Positions 31,093-39,256 of a stretch of 50,638 nt of DNA are shown here, in pieces. The first letter of the stretch is position 1. Each line of letters starts with the position of its first letter. The notes below the pieces were generated by a model. The model made no database searches. It was given only the letters and a program-made list of their open reading frames with translations, and had not been told where the DNA came from. The stretch comes from an uncultured Oscillospiraceae bacterium (GTDB lineage: Bacteria; Bacillota; Clostridia; Oscillospirales; Oscillospiraceae): the NCBI GenBank assembly GCA_944385475.1, contig CALWXJ010000010.1, positions 1-50,638 on the forward strand, given 5' to 3'. The position numbers and the translations under genes are program-made.

Positions 31093-32358
31093 ATGATCAT
31101 TCATGTGGTCCGTCCCGGCGAGACCCTCTCTTCCATCGCCCGGGAGTATGGCGTAAATCCCCACCGTCTGGCCCAGGACAACGGCGTTTGGGATGAACGC
31201 CTGGCCATTGGACAGACGCTGGTGGTCCGTTTCCCCCGGCGGGTACATGTGGTAGCTCCCGGTCAAACCCTGTCCTCCATTGCGCAGTCCTATGGACTTA
31301 CCCTCCGCCGCCTATGGCAAAACAATATCTCTCTGAAAGGGAGTCAGGCTGTGACGGCGGGCCAGAGCCTAGTTTTGTCCTATTGGGAAGAGCCCATCGC
31401 CTCCGCCCGGTTCAATGGCTACGCCGACCCCTCCATTTCCCAGGACCTGCTGCGCTCTCAGCTGCCCTATCTCACGGACCTCTCCCCCTTCACCTATGGC
31501 CTTACTGCGGATCTCTCCGTGTTTCCCCTGGCAGACGAGGCGCTTTTAGCGGCAGCCCAGGAGATGGGTGTGCGGCCCCTGCTCCATCTCTCCACATTGA
31601 CGGAGTCCGGTCAATTCAGTTCTGAGCGGGCCGTGTCACTTTTGTCAGCCCCTGACCAATGGGGGGCTCTCGTATCCCAGATCCGCTCCTTGATTTATGA
31701 AAAGGGCTACCGAGGGGTGGATGTGGATTTTGAGTTCCTCCCCGCCCAATGGTCTGAGGCCTATGCGGACTTTCTGTCTTTTACGCGCCAGCAGATCTCT
31801 CCCCTGCCCCTTTGGGCTGCTCTGGCTCCCAAGACCTCTTCGGATCAGCGGGGCCTTTTGTATGAGGGCCATGACTATGCCGCAGTAGGGGCTGCCTGTG
31901 ACGCAGTCCTCCTGATGACCTATGAATGGGGCTATACCTACGGCCCTCCCATGGCGGTGGCACCGCTGCCCAATGTCAGGGCGGTCCTGGACTATGCTCT
32001 CACCCAGATTCCCCGGGAGAAAATTCTTTTAGGTCTTCCCAATTACGGATATGACTGGCCCCTGCCCTTCCAGGAGGGCGTCACCAAAGCCACCTCCCTC
32101 TCCGGGCGGCAGGCCGTGGCCATTGCCATTGAACATCAGGCGGTCATCGAGTATGATGAAACGGCCCAGTCTCCTTTTTTTGATTATCAGGATGAATCGG
32201 GAATTTCCCACCAGGTCTGGTTTGAGGACGCCCGAAGCTTTGCGGCTAAGCTGCGTCTCATCCAGGAATACGGATTTTTGGGGGCGGGCATCTGGAATCT
32301 CATGCGGCCGGACACGCAGCTGTGGCAAGTTTTAAACGCCCTTTACCAGGTGGTCTGA
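31093..32358 (+). CDS. LysM-GH18 hydrolase, spore cortex-lytic (SleL/YaaH) type
   Basis: The 421-residue protein has two N-terminal LysM motifs (about 2-46 and 50-96, each with P-G-x-T-L-S-S-I-A) and a GH18 TIM barrel (about 105-421). Its catalytic strand reads G-V-D-V-D-F-E, with Glu214 as acid. Later strands are W-A-A-L-A-P-K-T, L-M-T-Y-E-W-G-Y and L-G-L-P-N-Y-G-Y-D-W. Proteins of this layout (SleL/YaaH/YdhD) cleave cortex peptidoglycan in germinating spores; they lack a classic signal peptide, as here. GGAGGTGAT lies 5 bases before the ATG at 31093. It is divergent from the phage-like cluster, but its own family is a host spore one. Confidence 0.88.
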   Translation: MIIHVVRPGETLSSIAREYGVNPHRLAQDNGVWDERLAIGQTLVVRFPRRVHVVAPGQTLSSIAQSYGLTLRRLWQNNISLKGSQAVTAGQSLVLSYWEEPIASARFNGYADPSISQDLLRSQLPYLTDLSPFTYGLTADLSVFPLADEALLAAAQEMGVRPLLHLSTLTESGQFSSERAVSLLSAPDQWGALVSQIRSLIYEKGYRGVDVDFEFLPAQWSEAYADFLSFTRQQISPLPLWAALAPKTSSDQRGLLYEGHDYAAVGAACDAVLLMTYEWGYTYGPPMAVAPLPNVRAVLDYALTQIPREKILLGLPNYGYDWPLPFQEGVTKATSLSGRQAVAIAIEHQAVIEYDETAQSPFFDYQDESGISHQVWFEDARSFAAKLRLIQEYGFLGAGIWNLMRPDTQLWQVLNALYQVV

Positions 32359-32364
32359 AAAAGC

Positions 32365-32404
32365 ACGGCACCTCCCTTTCGCACATGCGAAAGGGAGGTG
32401 CCGT
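32365..32404 (+). terminator. Bidirectional terminator
   Basis: An 18-bp perfect stem (32365-32382 with 32387-32404) lies between convergent genes, with AAAAAG on the left side (U-tract for the minus strand) and only TTACCTTATTT on the right. Confidence 0.75.
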
Positions 32405-32410
32405 CTTACC

Positions 32411-32923
32411 TTATTTAAAATGCAGCCCTGTGCGGGACAAGGCCTGAAACAGGCAGGCGCTTACCAGCCCTGTCACAGCCCCGGTGGCAACCCCCACCGG
32501 CAGCAATACCGGCAGATAGTATAGCGGTGCACTGTTCCCCAGGGTCACCATAGCCGCTGCCACCTGCCCGCAGTTGTGAGCGGCGGCGCCCCCGATGGAC
32601 ACACCGTAAACAGAGATACCCCGCACCCGCCGCAGCAGCATCATGGTCCCCATGGCGCAAAATCCTCCCAACAGGGAAAAGAACAGCGCATTCATATTTC
32701 CGGCAAATAAGGACCCCAGGAGGCACCGGGCCGTCAGTACAAGGGCCGCCGGTCCCGGCCCCAGGACATACAGGGCAAATACCGTCACAATGTTGGCAAG
32801 CCCGATCTTCACCCCAGGGAGGGCAATGGCCCCAGACAGGGGGAAGAGGTTTTCCAAGTAACTCAGGGCCAATGCCATCGCTGTCAGCACAGCGCACAAG
32901 GTCAGCTGCCGAATAGAGCGCAT
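32411..32923 (-). CDS. Gx transporter family membrane protein (Hpre_diP_synt_I, EetB-like)
   Basis: The 170-residue protein has about five membrane helices and the family start L-C-A-V-L-T-A-M-A-L-A-L-S-Y-L-E-N-L-F-P, followed by P-G-V-K-I-G-L-A-N-I-V-T. Databases call the family heptaprenyl diphosphate synthase component I, but the fold is that of ECF-type substrate-binding membrane proteins. It lies 11 bases after the NusG-domain-II gene and third in an operon with apbE. To my knowledge the same families occur as EetB and EetA in the flavin-based electron-transfer locus of Listeria. ATG 32923 is chosen after GGGGGGAACGGG; the longer reading has no membrane logic. Confidence 0.8.
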   Translation of the reverse strand: MRSIRQLTLCAVLTAMALALSYLENLFPLSGAIALPGVKIGLANIVTVFALYVLGPGPAALVLTARCLLGSLFAGNMNALFFSLLGGFCAMGTMMLLRRVRGISVYGVSIGGAAAHNCGQVAAAMVTLGNSAPLYYLPVLLPVGVATGAVTGLVSACLFQALSRTGLHFK

Positions 32924-32934
32924 CCCGTTCCCCC

Positions 32935-33345
32935 CTATCCGATGACAGCGTCCACGCTGCCGTCCTGCGTTCCTGTCAGCTGGATACTCAGCCGGGCCGG
33001 CAGGCAAACCACGCTCTGTCCCACCCGGGAGATGGCTCCGGTGTGGACGCAGTCTTTTCCCGGGCAGTCAGAGTCCGTCACCGCCACAGAAAATCCCGTT
33101 CCGGACTTCTCCACACGTATGTGCAGCGTATATCCCCGGCTTTTGTAAATCCGCTCTTCTTCCTTCACCAGGAGAAAACGGTCCGCTTCCGCCCCATCGA
33201 TGGACACTACTGCGCTTAAGGTCCTCCCGTCTTCTCCGCCTCCCCGCAGCCACAGGCCGCAGAGGACTGCCAGCAGCAAGACAGCTCCTCCCACCAGCAC
33301 GTCCCCCACCGTGGGCCTCAGTTTAGGAAACGGTCTCGTAGACAT
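32935..33345 (-). CDS. NusG domain II protein, membrane anchored (EetA-like)
   Basis: The 136-residue protein has one N-terminal membrane segment (V-G-G-A-V-L-L-L-A-V-L-C-G-L-W-L) and an extracytoplasmic NusG-II-like beta domain with I-D-G-A-E-A-D-R-F, Y-T-L-H-I-R-V-E, and the two-Cys segment D-S-D-C-P-G-K-D-C-V-H-T-G followed by V-V-C-L-P-A. Despite the name, these proteins are not transcription factors. The D-C-P-G-K-D-C motif is a hallmark of the group. It overlaps the end of apbE by 23 bases, so it is coupled with it, which suggests it may be a flavinylation-linked partner or part of an electron-transfer path at the membrane. Confidence 0.85.
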   Translation of the reverse strand: MSTRPFPKLRPTVGDVLVGGAVLLLAVLCGLWLRGGGEDGRTLSAVVSIDGAEADRFLLVKEEERIYKSRGYTLHIRVEKSGTGFSVAVTDSDCPGKDCVHTGAISRVGQSVVCLPARLSIQLTGTQDGSVDAVIG

Positions 33346-34363
33346 ATCCCGTCCCCTCCTCTGGAGAAAATTGTTGCGCCAGTCCCTCTGTCACCACTAC
33401 CCGGCCGTCCTCTGTCACCAGGACCAGGTCAAAGGTATAGCCGCTCTCCCTCCAAAAATCCAGCGCCCGTTCCTCTCCCATGACGAAAAGCGCCGTAGAA
33501 AACGCGTCGCACATCGCACCGTTTCCCGGCTGGGTAAATGCCCCCTGTTCCCCCTCCCCATTGGCAGGGGCCACTACCGTCACAGAGAGCAACCCGCTCT
33601 CAGCGGGGCAGCCGGTGTCCGGGTCCAGGATGTGATGGTATACGATGCCATCCTGCTCAAAATACCGCTGGTATCCCCCGGAGGTAATGGCGTAGGCGTC
33701 CTGCAGTTCCAAAACCCCCACATAGGCCTCCTGGTTTTGCGGGTCCCGGACTCCCACCCGCCAGGGTGTATTCCCCGGCTTTTCTCCGTGGGCATATACA
33801 TTCCCCCCCAGGACCACCATGGCGGACTCCACTTGCATCTGCCGCAGCACTGCCTCCACGCAGTCGGAGGTATAGCCCTTAGCGATCCCTCCCAGGTCCA
33901 CCATCTGTCCCGGTGAAAGGGTCACCATATCTCCCTCCACAGTTATGGCGCTGCTGTCCACCAACGCCAGCAGATCCTCCAGTTCCTCCTGCCCGGGTAC
34001 CCGCTGTTTCTCTCCGGTGAACCCCCATGCGTTGGCCACCGGGGCAATGGTCACGTCAAAGGCGCCCGCAGTAGCGGCCCCGTATTCCTGGGCGGATGCA
34101 AGGAGGGCTGCGGTCTGGGGGGAGACCCGGGCACTGCCGGCGGCGTTGAGTTTGGAGATCTCACTACTTTCATCTGTACGGGAGAGCGTTGCCTCCAGCT
34201 CCCGGATCAGCTCCTCTGTCTGCACCAGGGCCGCCTCTCCCTGAGATCCATAGATAGAAAAATCCATGATCGTGTCCATGGCAAACAACTCGCCCACTGC
34301 CGGCTCCTGGCTGCAGGCGCACAAAAAGCAAAGCGCCAGTGCCGCCGTGATCATTTTTTTCAT
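33323..34363 (-). CDS. apbE: FAD:protein FMN transferase lipoprotein (ApbE)
   Basis: The 346-residue protein has a lipoprotein signal (K-K-M-I, hydrophobic core, L-C-A-C near residue 17). It then shows the ApbE pattern: F-A-M-D-T-I-M-D-F at the start, D-V-T-I-A-P-V-A-N-A-W-G-F, V-D-L-G-G-I-A-K-G-Y with the FAD-binding loop, and T-S-G-G-Y-Q-R-Y-F-E. The conserved H-H-I-L-D-P-D-T-G and the metal-binding A-F-S-T-A-L-F-V-M-G come later. It joins FMN from FAD to Thr/Ser of target proteins outside the membrane. No target with the usual D-G-x-T-G-A-[ST] motif was noticed in this window. The ATG at 34363 follows AGGAGG. It is the first gene of a three-gene operon with its own promoter. Confidence 0.93.
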   Translation of the reverse strand: MKKMITAALALCFLCACSQEPAVGELFAMDTIMDFSIYGSQGEAALVQTEELIRELEATLSRTDESSEISKLNAAGSARVSPQTAALLASAQEYGAATAGAFDVTIAPVANAWGFTGEKQRVPGQEELEDLLALVDSSAITVEGDMVTLSPGQMVDLGGIAKGYTSDCVEAVLRQMQVESAMVVLGGNVYAHGEKPGNTPWRVGVRDPQNQEAYVGVLELQDAYAITSGGYQRYFEQDGIVYHHILDPDTGCPAESGLLSVTVVAPANGEGEQGAFTQPGNGAMCDAFSTALFVMGEERALDFWRESGYTFDLVLVTEDGRVVVTEGLAQQFSPEEGTGYVYETVS

Positions 34364-34417
34364 ATGTGCGCTTCCTCCTGTGAATCCATCTGCTTCTGGA
34401 GCCGTTATTGGTTTTAT

Positions 34418-34446
34418 AGTATACCACGGATCTTCTCGTATCTCAA
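34418..34446 (-). promoter_or_regulatory. Promoter of the apbE operon
   Basis: On the minus strand TTGAGA (34441-34446), a 17-bp spacer and TATACT (34418-34423), about 50 bases before the apbE start. Confidence 0.65.
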
Positions 34447-34478
34447 TGGTCAATCCCGCCTTGCTTTTTATGTTTTCC

Positions 34479-34507
34479 TTGCAAAATTCAAAAAAGCCTG
34501 CTATACT
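34479..34507 (+). promoter_or_regulatory. Promoter of the membrane-protein gene
   Basis: TTGCAA (34479-34484), a 17-bp spacer and TATACT (34502-34507), pointing to the gene at 34590. The gap 34364-34589 holds this promoter and that of the opposite operon. Confidence 0.65.
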
Positions 34508-34589
34508 ACTTAGATGTGCTACTATCTCTTTATTTTCTTTGCACAGCGCACAGCACGAACTCACATTTCCCCTCTGGAGGTTTTTATAG

Positions 34590-35333
34590 ATGGCAAAGAA
34601 TCCCAACAAACGGACCAGGGCCGCAAAAAAGGACGAGCCCATGACGCAGATGATGAAGCTTTTCCTGGCAGGATGCGGGGCAGAGCTGTATTTACTGATT
34701 GTACGCCGCTTTTATTATCAGGGCAACGCTGAGCAGCAGATCGCCTGGTATGACCAGTATCTGCCCTTTTTGATCGGGCTTGGCATTGTAGTTTTGGCCC
34801 TGGGCCTTATTTCCCGCTACGTCCTGCGGGGGAAATGGATCTCCCGCTCCGCCAGCTGGTATATAGCGGGTGCAGGCGCCTTTTTGGCGTTGGCCAATGG
34901 AATCATTCTCTGGAACATATCCACGGTAACGCTTTTGACTGTGGTGGTTCCCGTGGCCATGCTGCTGGGGGTTCTCTGGTGTTTGTATGACCGGACCTGT
35001 GCCTTGTCTTTGACGGTGCTGGGCATTACCCTTGTCGCCCTTTGGGTCTGCCAGCGGGAGTTGAGCAACATTTTCATCGGCAGCTATATCCGTGCCGCCG
35101 CTGCGATTTACTGTGTGCTGATGGTGGCATTGGCCGCTGTGGTCAAATGGGGCAAGTCCAAGTTCCTCTTGCCTGTTCGGTCTGATCCCCTCGCCGTATA
35201 CGTGGCCTGCGGGCTGTCCCTGGTTGCCATGGTAGCGTCTTTGGTCTATACCCCCGCCGCCTATTATGCCATGTGGGCGCTGGCCATTGTGGTCTTTGCC
35301 TTGGCGGTGTATTACACGGTAAAGCAGCTTTGA
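34590..35333 (+). CDS. Unknown polytopic membrane protein
   Basis: The 247-residue protein has a basic N-terminus (A-K-N-P-N-K-R-T-R-A-A-K-K) followed by about six to seven hydrophobic segments, among them F-L-I-G-L-G-I-V-V-L-A-L-G-L-I-S and V-V-V-P-V-A-M-L-L-G-V-L-W. I recognise no catalytic motif or transporter signature. It has a TCTGGAGG ribosome site, its own promoter and its own terminator, so it is a single-gene unit. Conservation in related gut Oscillospiraceae is likely but cannot be checked here. Confidence 0.8.
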   Translation: MAKNPNKRTRAAKKDEPMTQMMKLFLAGCGAELYLLIVRRFYYQGNAEQQIAWYDQYLPFLIGLGIVVLALGLISRYVLRGKWISRSASWYIAGAGAFLALANGIILWNISTVTLLTVVVPVAMLLGVLWCLYDRTCALSLTVLGITLVALWVCQRELSNIFIGSYIRAAAAIYCVLMVALAAVVKWGKSKFLLPVRSDPLAVYVACGLSLVAMVASLVYTPAAYYAMWALAIVVFALAVYYTVKQL

Positions 35334-35342
35334 TCTTCCGAT

Positions 35343-35372
35343 ACCCCTGGCTTAAGCCAGGGGTGTTTTTTT
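35343..35372 (+). terminator. Rho-independent terminator
   Basis: An 11-bp stem (35343-35353 with 35354-35364, the tip melting into a loop) followed by G and seven T (35366-35372). It ends the membrane-protein gene. Confidence 0.85.
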
Positions 35373-35498
35373 GCCAAAGCGCTTTTTTCCTGGGCGTTTC
35401 CTCCCCCTCCCTGCGCCCTGCTCCCCTATGGAAGGAGGCCCTTCTTTCTCCCCTGGGCCTGCCATTTTCGGCAGGATCCTTCTCCCCTGCCGGTCCGC

Positions 35499-35530
35499 AA
35501 AAAAAGAGACGTCTAAAAAGACGTCTCTTT
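35499..35530 (-). terminator. Terminator of the aminotransferase-transporter operon
   Basis: A 12-bp stem (35503-35514 with 35519-35530) and, on the minus strand, a T-run from the A-run beginning at 35499. It follows the YkvI-like gene. Confidence 0.8.
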
Positions 35531-35550
35531 ATTAATGATACCTGAACCAA

Positions 35551-36648
35551 TTATACCGCCATCTTGGGAGTGCAGATCTTATAGATGCCGATGGTCAGCA
35601 TGGGCACCACATAGACGATCAGGAAGCCCCAGCAGATGGTGCCGTAGCCCTTGGAGATCAATCCGGTGAGGCCGAAAGTGGAAATGCATATACCAATGGC
35701 CACAGAGCCGATGGCGATAGCTGCCCGCATGCCGACAGGCACCTTCCCGCCCTTTTTGGTCACAGCTGTCTCAATGCGGTCATCCACGGCCTTGATAAAG
35801 CCGGTTCCGGTCTCAATGAGGGTGCCGAACAGCACGATCTCAAAGAGAATGTACAGCCACTTCATATCCAGCATGGCGAAAATCACCGACACCGGGGTCT
35901 CGGCGGCCACCACCTCTGCCATGTTGCAGCCCATGGACAGCAGCAGCAAAATGGCGGGGATCACGCCAATGGCGCCGGAGAGCAGGCCGCTGGTCACCAC
36001 TTCCTTACGGCTGTGGGCATCCCGAACCGTGTAGAGCAGCGCCGGGACAATACCCAGATTGTAGAAAGAATACTGCAGGCCGCTGGTAAACCAGCCGGAC
36101 CCCACTTCACCCTTGCCGATTTCAGCCACGATATTGCTGCCATAGCGGGTGAAGACGATCACCAGGAACAAAATGTACACGGCATAGAGCACATAGGACC
36201 AGAAAGAGAGCACCTTCTCAATGGCCTCCGTGCCCTTGATCACCAGCAGGATGATGCCGGCAGCCAGAATGGCGATACCAAACCAGGAAGAAAGGCCCGT
36301 GAGATCCTGGAACATACTGCCGGCAGTGGCATTCACCACGCCCAGCACGATCAGCAGCAGCACGATATAGCAGATCTCGTACAATACGCCGGCCTTACCC
36401 AGCAGGCAGTCCATCATGGAATGATAGTCGAAGGTGCGGTAGATCCGCACGAACTCAAAGGTGACCGCGCACAGTACGGACCACACCACCATGGTGACCA
36501 GGGAGGCCAGCAAGCCTCCCACCATTCCGTTAACGCCGAAATACTGTGCAATCTCCGCGCCAGTGCCGTAGCCGCCGCCGATGACGACGGATTGGAAGAT
36601 AAATGCCGGCACAAGGCATTTACTCCACTTCAATTTTGTTTTCTGCAT
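35551..36648 (-). CDS. YkvI-family membrane transporter
   Basis: The 365-residue protein has about ten hydrophobic segments and the start V-V-I-G-G-G-Y-G-T-G-A-E-I-A-Q-Y-F, a broken first helix with G-x-G as in LeuT-fold (APC superfamily) carriers. A later repeat is I-E-T-G-T-G-F-I-K-A-V-D-D-R. The YkvI group has no settled substrate. It is the last gene after two PLP aminotransferases in the same operon, so it probably imports (or exports) the amino compound these enzymes use. AGGAGAGAG precedes the ATG, and 82 bases separate it from the upstream gene. Confidence 0.85.
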   Translation of the reverse strand: MQKTKLKWSKCLVPAFIFQSVVIGGGYGTGAEIAQYFGVNGMVGGLLASLVTMVVWSVLCAVTFEFVRIYRTFDYHSMMDCLLGKAGVLYEICYIVLLLIVLGVVNATAGSMFQDLTGLSSWFGIAILAAGIILLVIKGTEAIEKVLSFWSYVLYAVYILFLVIVFTRYGSNIVAEIGKGEVGSGWFTSGLQYSFYNLGIVPALLYTVRDAHSRKEVVTSGLLSGAIGVIPAILLLLSMGCNMAEVVAAETPVSVIFAMLDMKWLYILFEIVLFGTLIETGTGFIKAVDDRIETAVTKKGGKVPVGMRAAIAIGSVAIGICISTFGLTGLISKGYGTICWGFLIVYVVPMLTIGIYKICTPKMAV

Positions 36649-36730
36649 CGCTTCTCTCTCCTTTTATATTGAATGATTTGATTCTTTGCTTTTTTATCCC
36701 GATCTCATGGCATTGGAGCCGCGCTGCTTT

Positions 36731-37819
36731 TCAGCCGGCGCAGTTCACTGCCCGTACCGCCTCCACCAAAGTGTTGGCATCCTGGGCCTTGGGGATCCGC
36801 AGCCGCACACAGGATGCGTCCATGGCATCAAACTCCTCGCCGGATACCGTCAGGACTCCATGCTCATACAGCAATGCCTGCAGATCCACCTCCCGGCGGT
36901 GCTTCAAGGCACAGATAGGAACCCGGTCATCGGTATGCAGCAGTGTCAAGGCCTCTCCCGTGGCCTGACGCAGCGCCTCTTTTACCCTGGCGAATTCCTC
37001 TGCCCGGCTGGCTCCGTATTCCTCCGCCGTCATGGCAGCTGCGGCGGCAACCCGGGTCAGCTCATTCATAGCGTAGGGATTGGTGGCCTTGCTCAAATAG
37101 CCGATCAGCTCCTCCGAGGCGATGATATAGCCTGCCCGCAGGCCCGCCAGCCCGAATCCCTTGGAATAGGTCCGCAGCACCATCAAATTGGGATACTCTT
37201 TCAGCGCCGAGAGCATGGACTCCTCCCGGGTGATAAAATCCCCATAGGCCTCGTCCATCAGGACATAGGCACCCAGCTCCCTGGCCCGCTCCAGAACCGG
37301 CATCAGCGCCTCTTTGGACAGCACCTGTCCGGTGGGGTTGTTGGGATTATCGATGTACACCAGTGCCGTGTTGGAATCCATTTTAGCCATCAGTGCCTCC
37401 ACAGACTCCGTGTAGTCCTCTTTTACCGGCGGGACACCCACATAGCGCATCTCCTGCATCCCCACATTGACGATCATATCCGTAAACGAGGGGATGAAGC
37501 CCACCACTTCCGCTCCGGGTTTGGCCACCAGCGGGTTGATGAGATACAGAGCGCTGACGCTTCCATCTACCAGCAGGATATTTTCCCGCTTTAAAGTGGT
37601 CTGATTCCTCCAATAATGGATGATGGCGTCATGGGCGGCGGTACTGTGGGGATAGTCCCCCAGGTGGCTCAAATCGAACTCTCGAATTGCCGTCAGTGCC
37701 TGAGATGGCGGCCCGTATGGGTTTACCCCCAGGCTGCAGTCCAGGATGTCAGGCCGGGGCTGGGGGGTGTGGTTTGCATAGCTCTTGGTCTCCTGGAGAT
37801 AGACCTCTCGGATCTTCAT
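36731..37819 (-). CDS. Class I/II PLP aminotransferase (HisC/CobD-like)
   Basis: The 362-residue protein is a fold-type I enzyme like histidinol-phosphate aminotransferases and threonine-phosphate decarboxylases. It starts C-S-L-G-V-N-P-Y-G-P-P and has Y-I-D-N-P-N-N-P-T-G, the PLP-phosphate region, D-E-A-Y-G-D-F, and the PLP lysine in T-Y-S-K-G-F-G-L-A-G-L-R-A-G-Y. A C-terminal R-L-R-I-P strand carries the carboxylate-binding Arg. No histidine or cobalamin gene is near, so the name HisC or CobD is not warranted. It lies 12 bases after a class III aminotransferase gene and before a transporter gene. Confidence 0.85.
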   Translation of the reverse strand: MKIREVYLQETKSYANHTPQPRPDILDCSLGVNPYGPPSQALTAIREFDLSHLGDYPHSTAAHDAIIHYWRNQTTLKRENILLVDGSVSALYLINPLVAKPGAEVVGFIPSFTDMIVNVGMQEMRYVGVPPVKEDYTESVEALMAKMDSNTALVYIDNPNNPTGQVLSKEALMPVLERARELGAYVLMDEAYGDFITREESMLSALKEYPNLMVLRTYSKGFGLAGLRAGYIIASEELIGYLSKATNPYAMNELTRVAAAAAMTAEEYGASRAEEFARVKEALRQATGEALTLLHTDDRVPICALKHRREVDLQALLYEHGVLTVSGEEFDAMDASCVRLRIPKAQDANTLVEAVRAVNCAG

Positions 37820-37831
37820 GGCGTTCCCCTT

Positions 37832-39160
37832 TCACCAACCGGCCTTATAGGCCAGCACATCGTCGCTGATGCAGTCGTTTTCAAAGTCGTCCATCGCCTC
37901 ATCCAAAATGGCGAATCCCTTTTCCAAAAGCTCCGGTTCAATGTTCAGCGGGGGTTGGATGCGCAGGATATTCCCCGCCACGGAAATGACGATCAGGCCC
38001 TTTTCATAGCTGCGGAAGAGGATCTTGAAGGTCCCGTTGAGATCCGGCGTTCCGTCAGGTTTTTGGATTCCGATCCCCATGGACATTCCCAGGCTTCGGA
38101 CAAAGGCCACAGTCTTGGGGTGCTTTGCCTTCAGCTTTGCCGCCAGCATTTCCAGCAGGGCGGTATTTTCCTTCAGTCGGGTCTGGAACTCCTCTGTCTT
38201 GTAGTAGTCAAAGGCAGCGATGCCAGCTGCACAGGCAATGGAGTTGCCCCCCAGGGTAAAGAGGTGGGCAGGCGCCGGCAGGCAGTCCATCATCTCCGCC
38301 TTGCCCAGGAACACGCCCAGGCTCAGGCTGGCGCCTGCGGACTTGCCCAGAATGATGCCGTCGGGCACGATTCCGTAGTGTTCAATGGAAAACCACTTCC
38401 CCGCCCGGAAAAAGCCCTGCTGCACTTCCTCGGAGATGAAGAGGATCCCATTGGCCTTGCAGATCTCATAGAGCTTTTTCATGAAAATGGGATGGGCAGG
38501 CAGCAGTCCGCCGTCTCCTTGTACTGGCTCGATGATCATAGCGGCCACTTCGTTGGCGGGCAGATAGGAATCGAAGGCCGTCTGCATCTGGCTCACGCAC
38601 TCCCGCTCCACCACCTCATCGCTCTGATCCACGCCGAAGAAGGGGAAGGCGTATACCTCCGGCAGGAAGGGTCCCATTTTCTCATGCATTTTGGTGGAGC
38701 AGGTGGTAAGGCTGGAAGAACCATAAGTATTTCCGTGATAGCCATTGACAAAGACTATGATCTTCTGCCGTCCCGTGTACGCCCGGGAGAATTTCACCGC
38801 CGCGTCGTTGGCATCAGAGCCACAGTTGCCAAAGCAGGCCTTGGCCGGCACGCCGCCGGGATAGACAGATACCAGCCGCTCGGCGTAGGAGATGGTCTGG
38901 CGGTTATAGCAATATGCCTGGGTATACTGGGTAAACTTGGTCAGCTGCTCTTCAATGGCCGCCGTGAGGATTGGGTTGGAGCTGCCCAGGTTCAGGGAAG
39001 AGGCGCTGGACAAAAAGTCGATAAACTCATTGCCGTCTTCGTCGGTGATGATGCTGCCCCGGCCCTTGGCCACCGCCAGGGGGAAATAAGACAGGTGCTG
39101 GCAGGGGGCAATGACGTTTTTGTCCCGCTCGATCCATGCTTGACAAAGTTCTGTCTTCAT
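37832..39160 (-). CDS. Class III PLP aminotransferase
   Basis: The 442-residue protein has the class III marks: I-T-D-E-D-G-N-E-F-I-D-F near residue 38, G-N-C-G-S-D-A-N-D-A-A-V-K with the PLP phosphate site, G-Y-H-G-N-T-Y-G, I-I-E-P-V-Q-G-D-G-G, F-I-S-E-E-V-Q-Q-G-F (the first acidic residue of the usual D-E-V is changed to Glu), and the PLP lysine in L-G-K-S-A-G-A-S-L-S-L-G-V. Class III enzymes act mostly on terminal amino groups of omega-amino acids or diamines. It is first in the operon with a HisC-like enzyme and a YkvI-like transporter. ATG 39160 has AGGAG upstream. The exact substrate is unknown. Confidence 0.88.
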   Translation of the reverse strand: MKTELCQAWIERDKNVIAPCQHLSYFPLAVAKGRGSIITDEDGNEFIDFLSSASSLNLGSSNPILTAAIEEQLTKFTQYTQAYCYNRQTISYAERLVSVYPGGVPAKACFGNCGSDANDAAVKFSRAYTGRQKIIVFVNGYHGNTYGSSSLTTCSTKMHEKMGPFLPEVYAFPFFGVDQSDEVVERECVSQMQTAFDSYLPANEVAAMIIEPVQGDGGLLPAHPIFMKKLYEICKANGILFISEEVQQGFFRAGKWFSIEHYGIVPDGIILGKSAGASLSLGVFLGKAEMMDCLPAPAHLFTLGGNSIACAAGIAAFDYYKTEEFQTRLKENTALLEMLAAKLKAKHPKTVAFVRSLGMSMGIGIQKPDGTPDLNGTFKILFRSYEKGLIVISVAGNILRIQPPLNIEPELLEKGFAILDEAMDDFENDCISDDVLAYKAGW

Positions 39161-39206
39161 TGCAAACGCTCCTTTTGATTTACATTTTTCTTTTTCATCT
39201 GCAAAG

Positions 39207-39240
39207 CAAAAAAAGCGGCCTGCCCCGTAGAGCAGGCCGC
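39207..39240 (-). terminator. Terminator of the small membrane-protein gene
   Basis: A 9-bp stem (39215-39223 with 39232-39240) is followed on the minus strand by about seven T (39208-39214). It stands between the small gene and the aminotransferase operon. Confidence 0.85.
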
Positions 39241-39256
39241 CTTGCATGTTGTTCTC

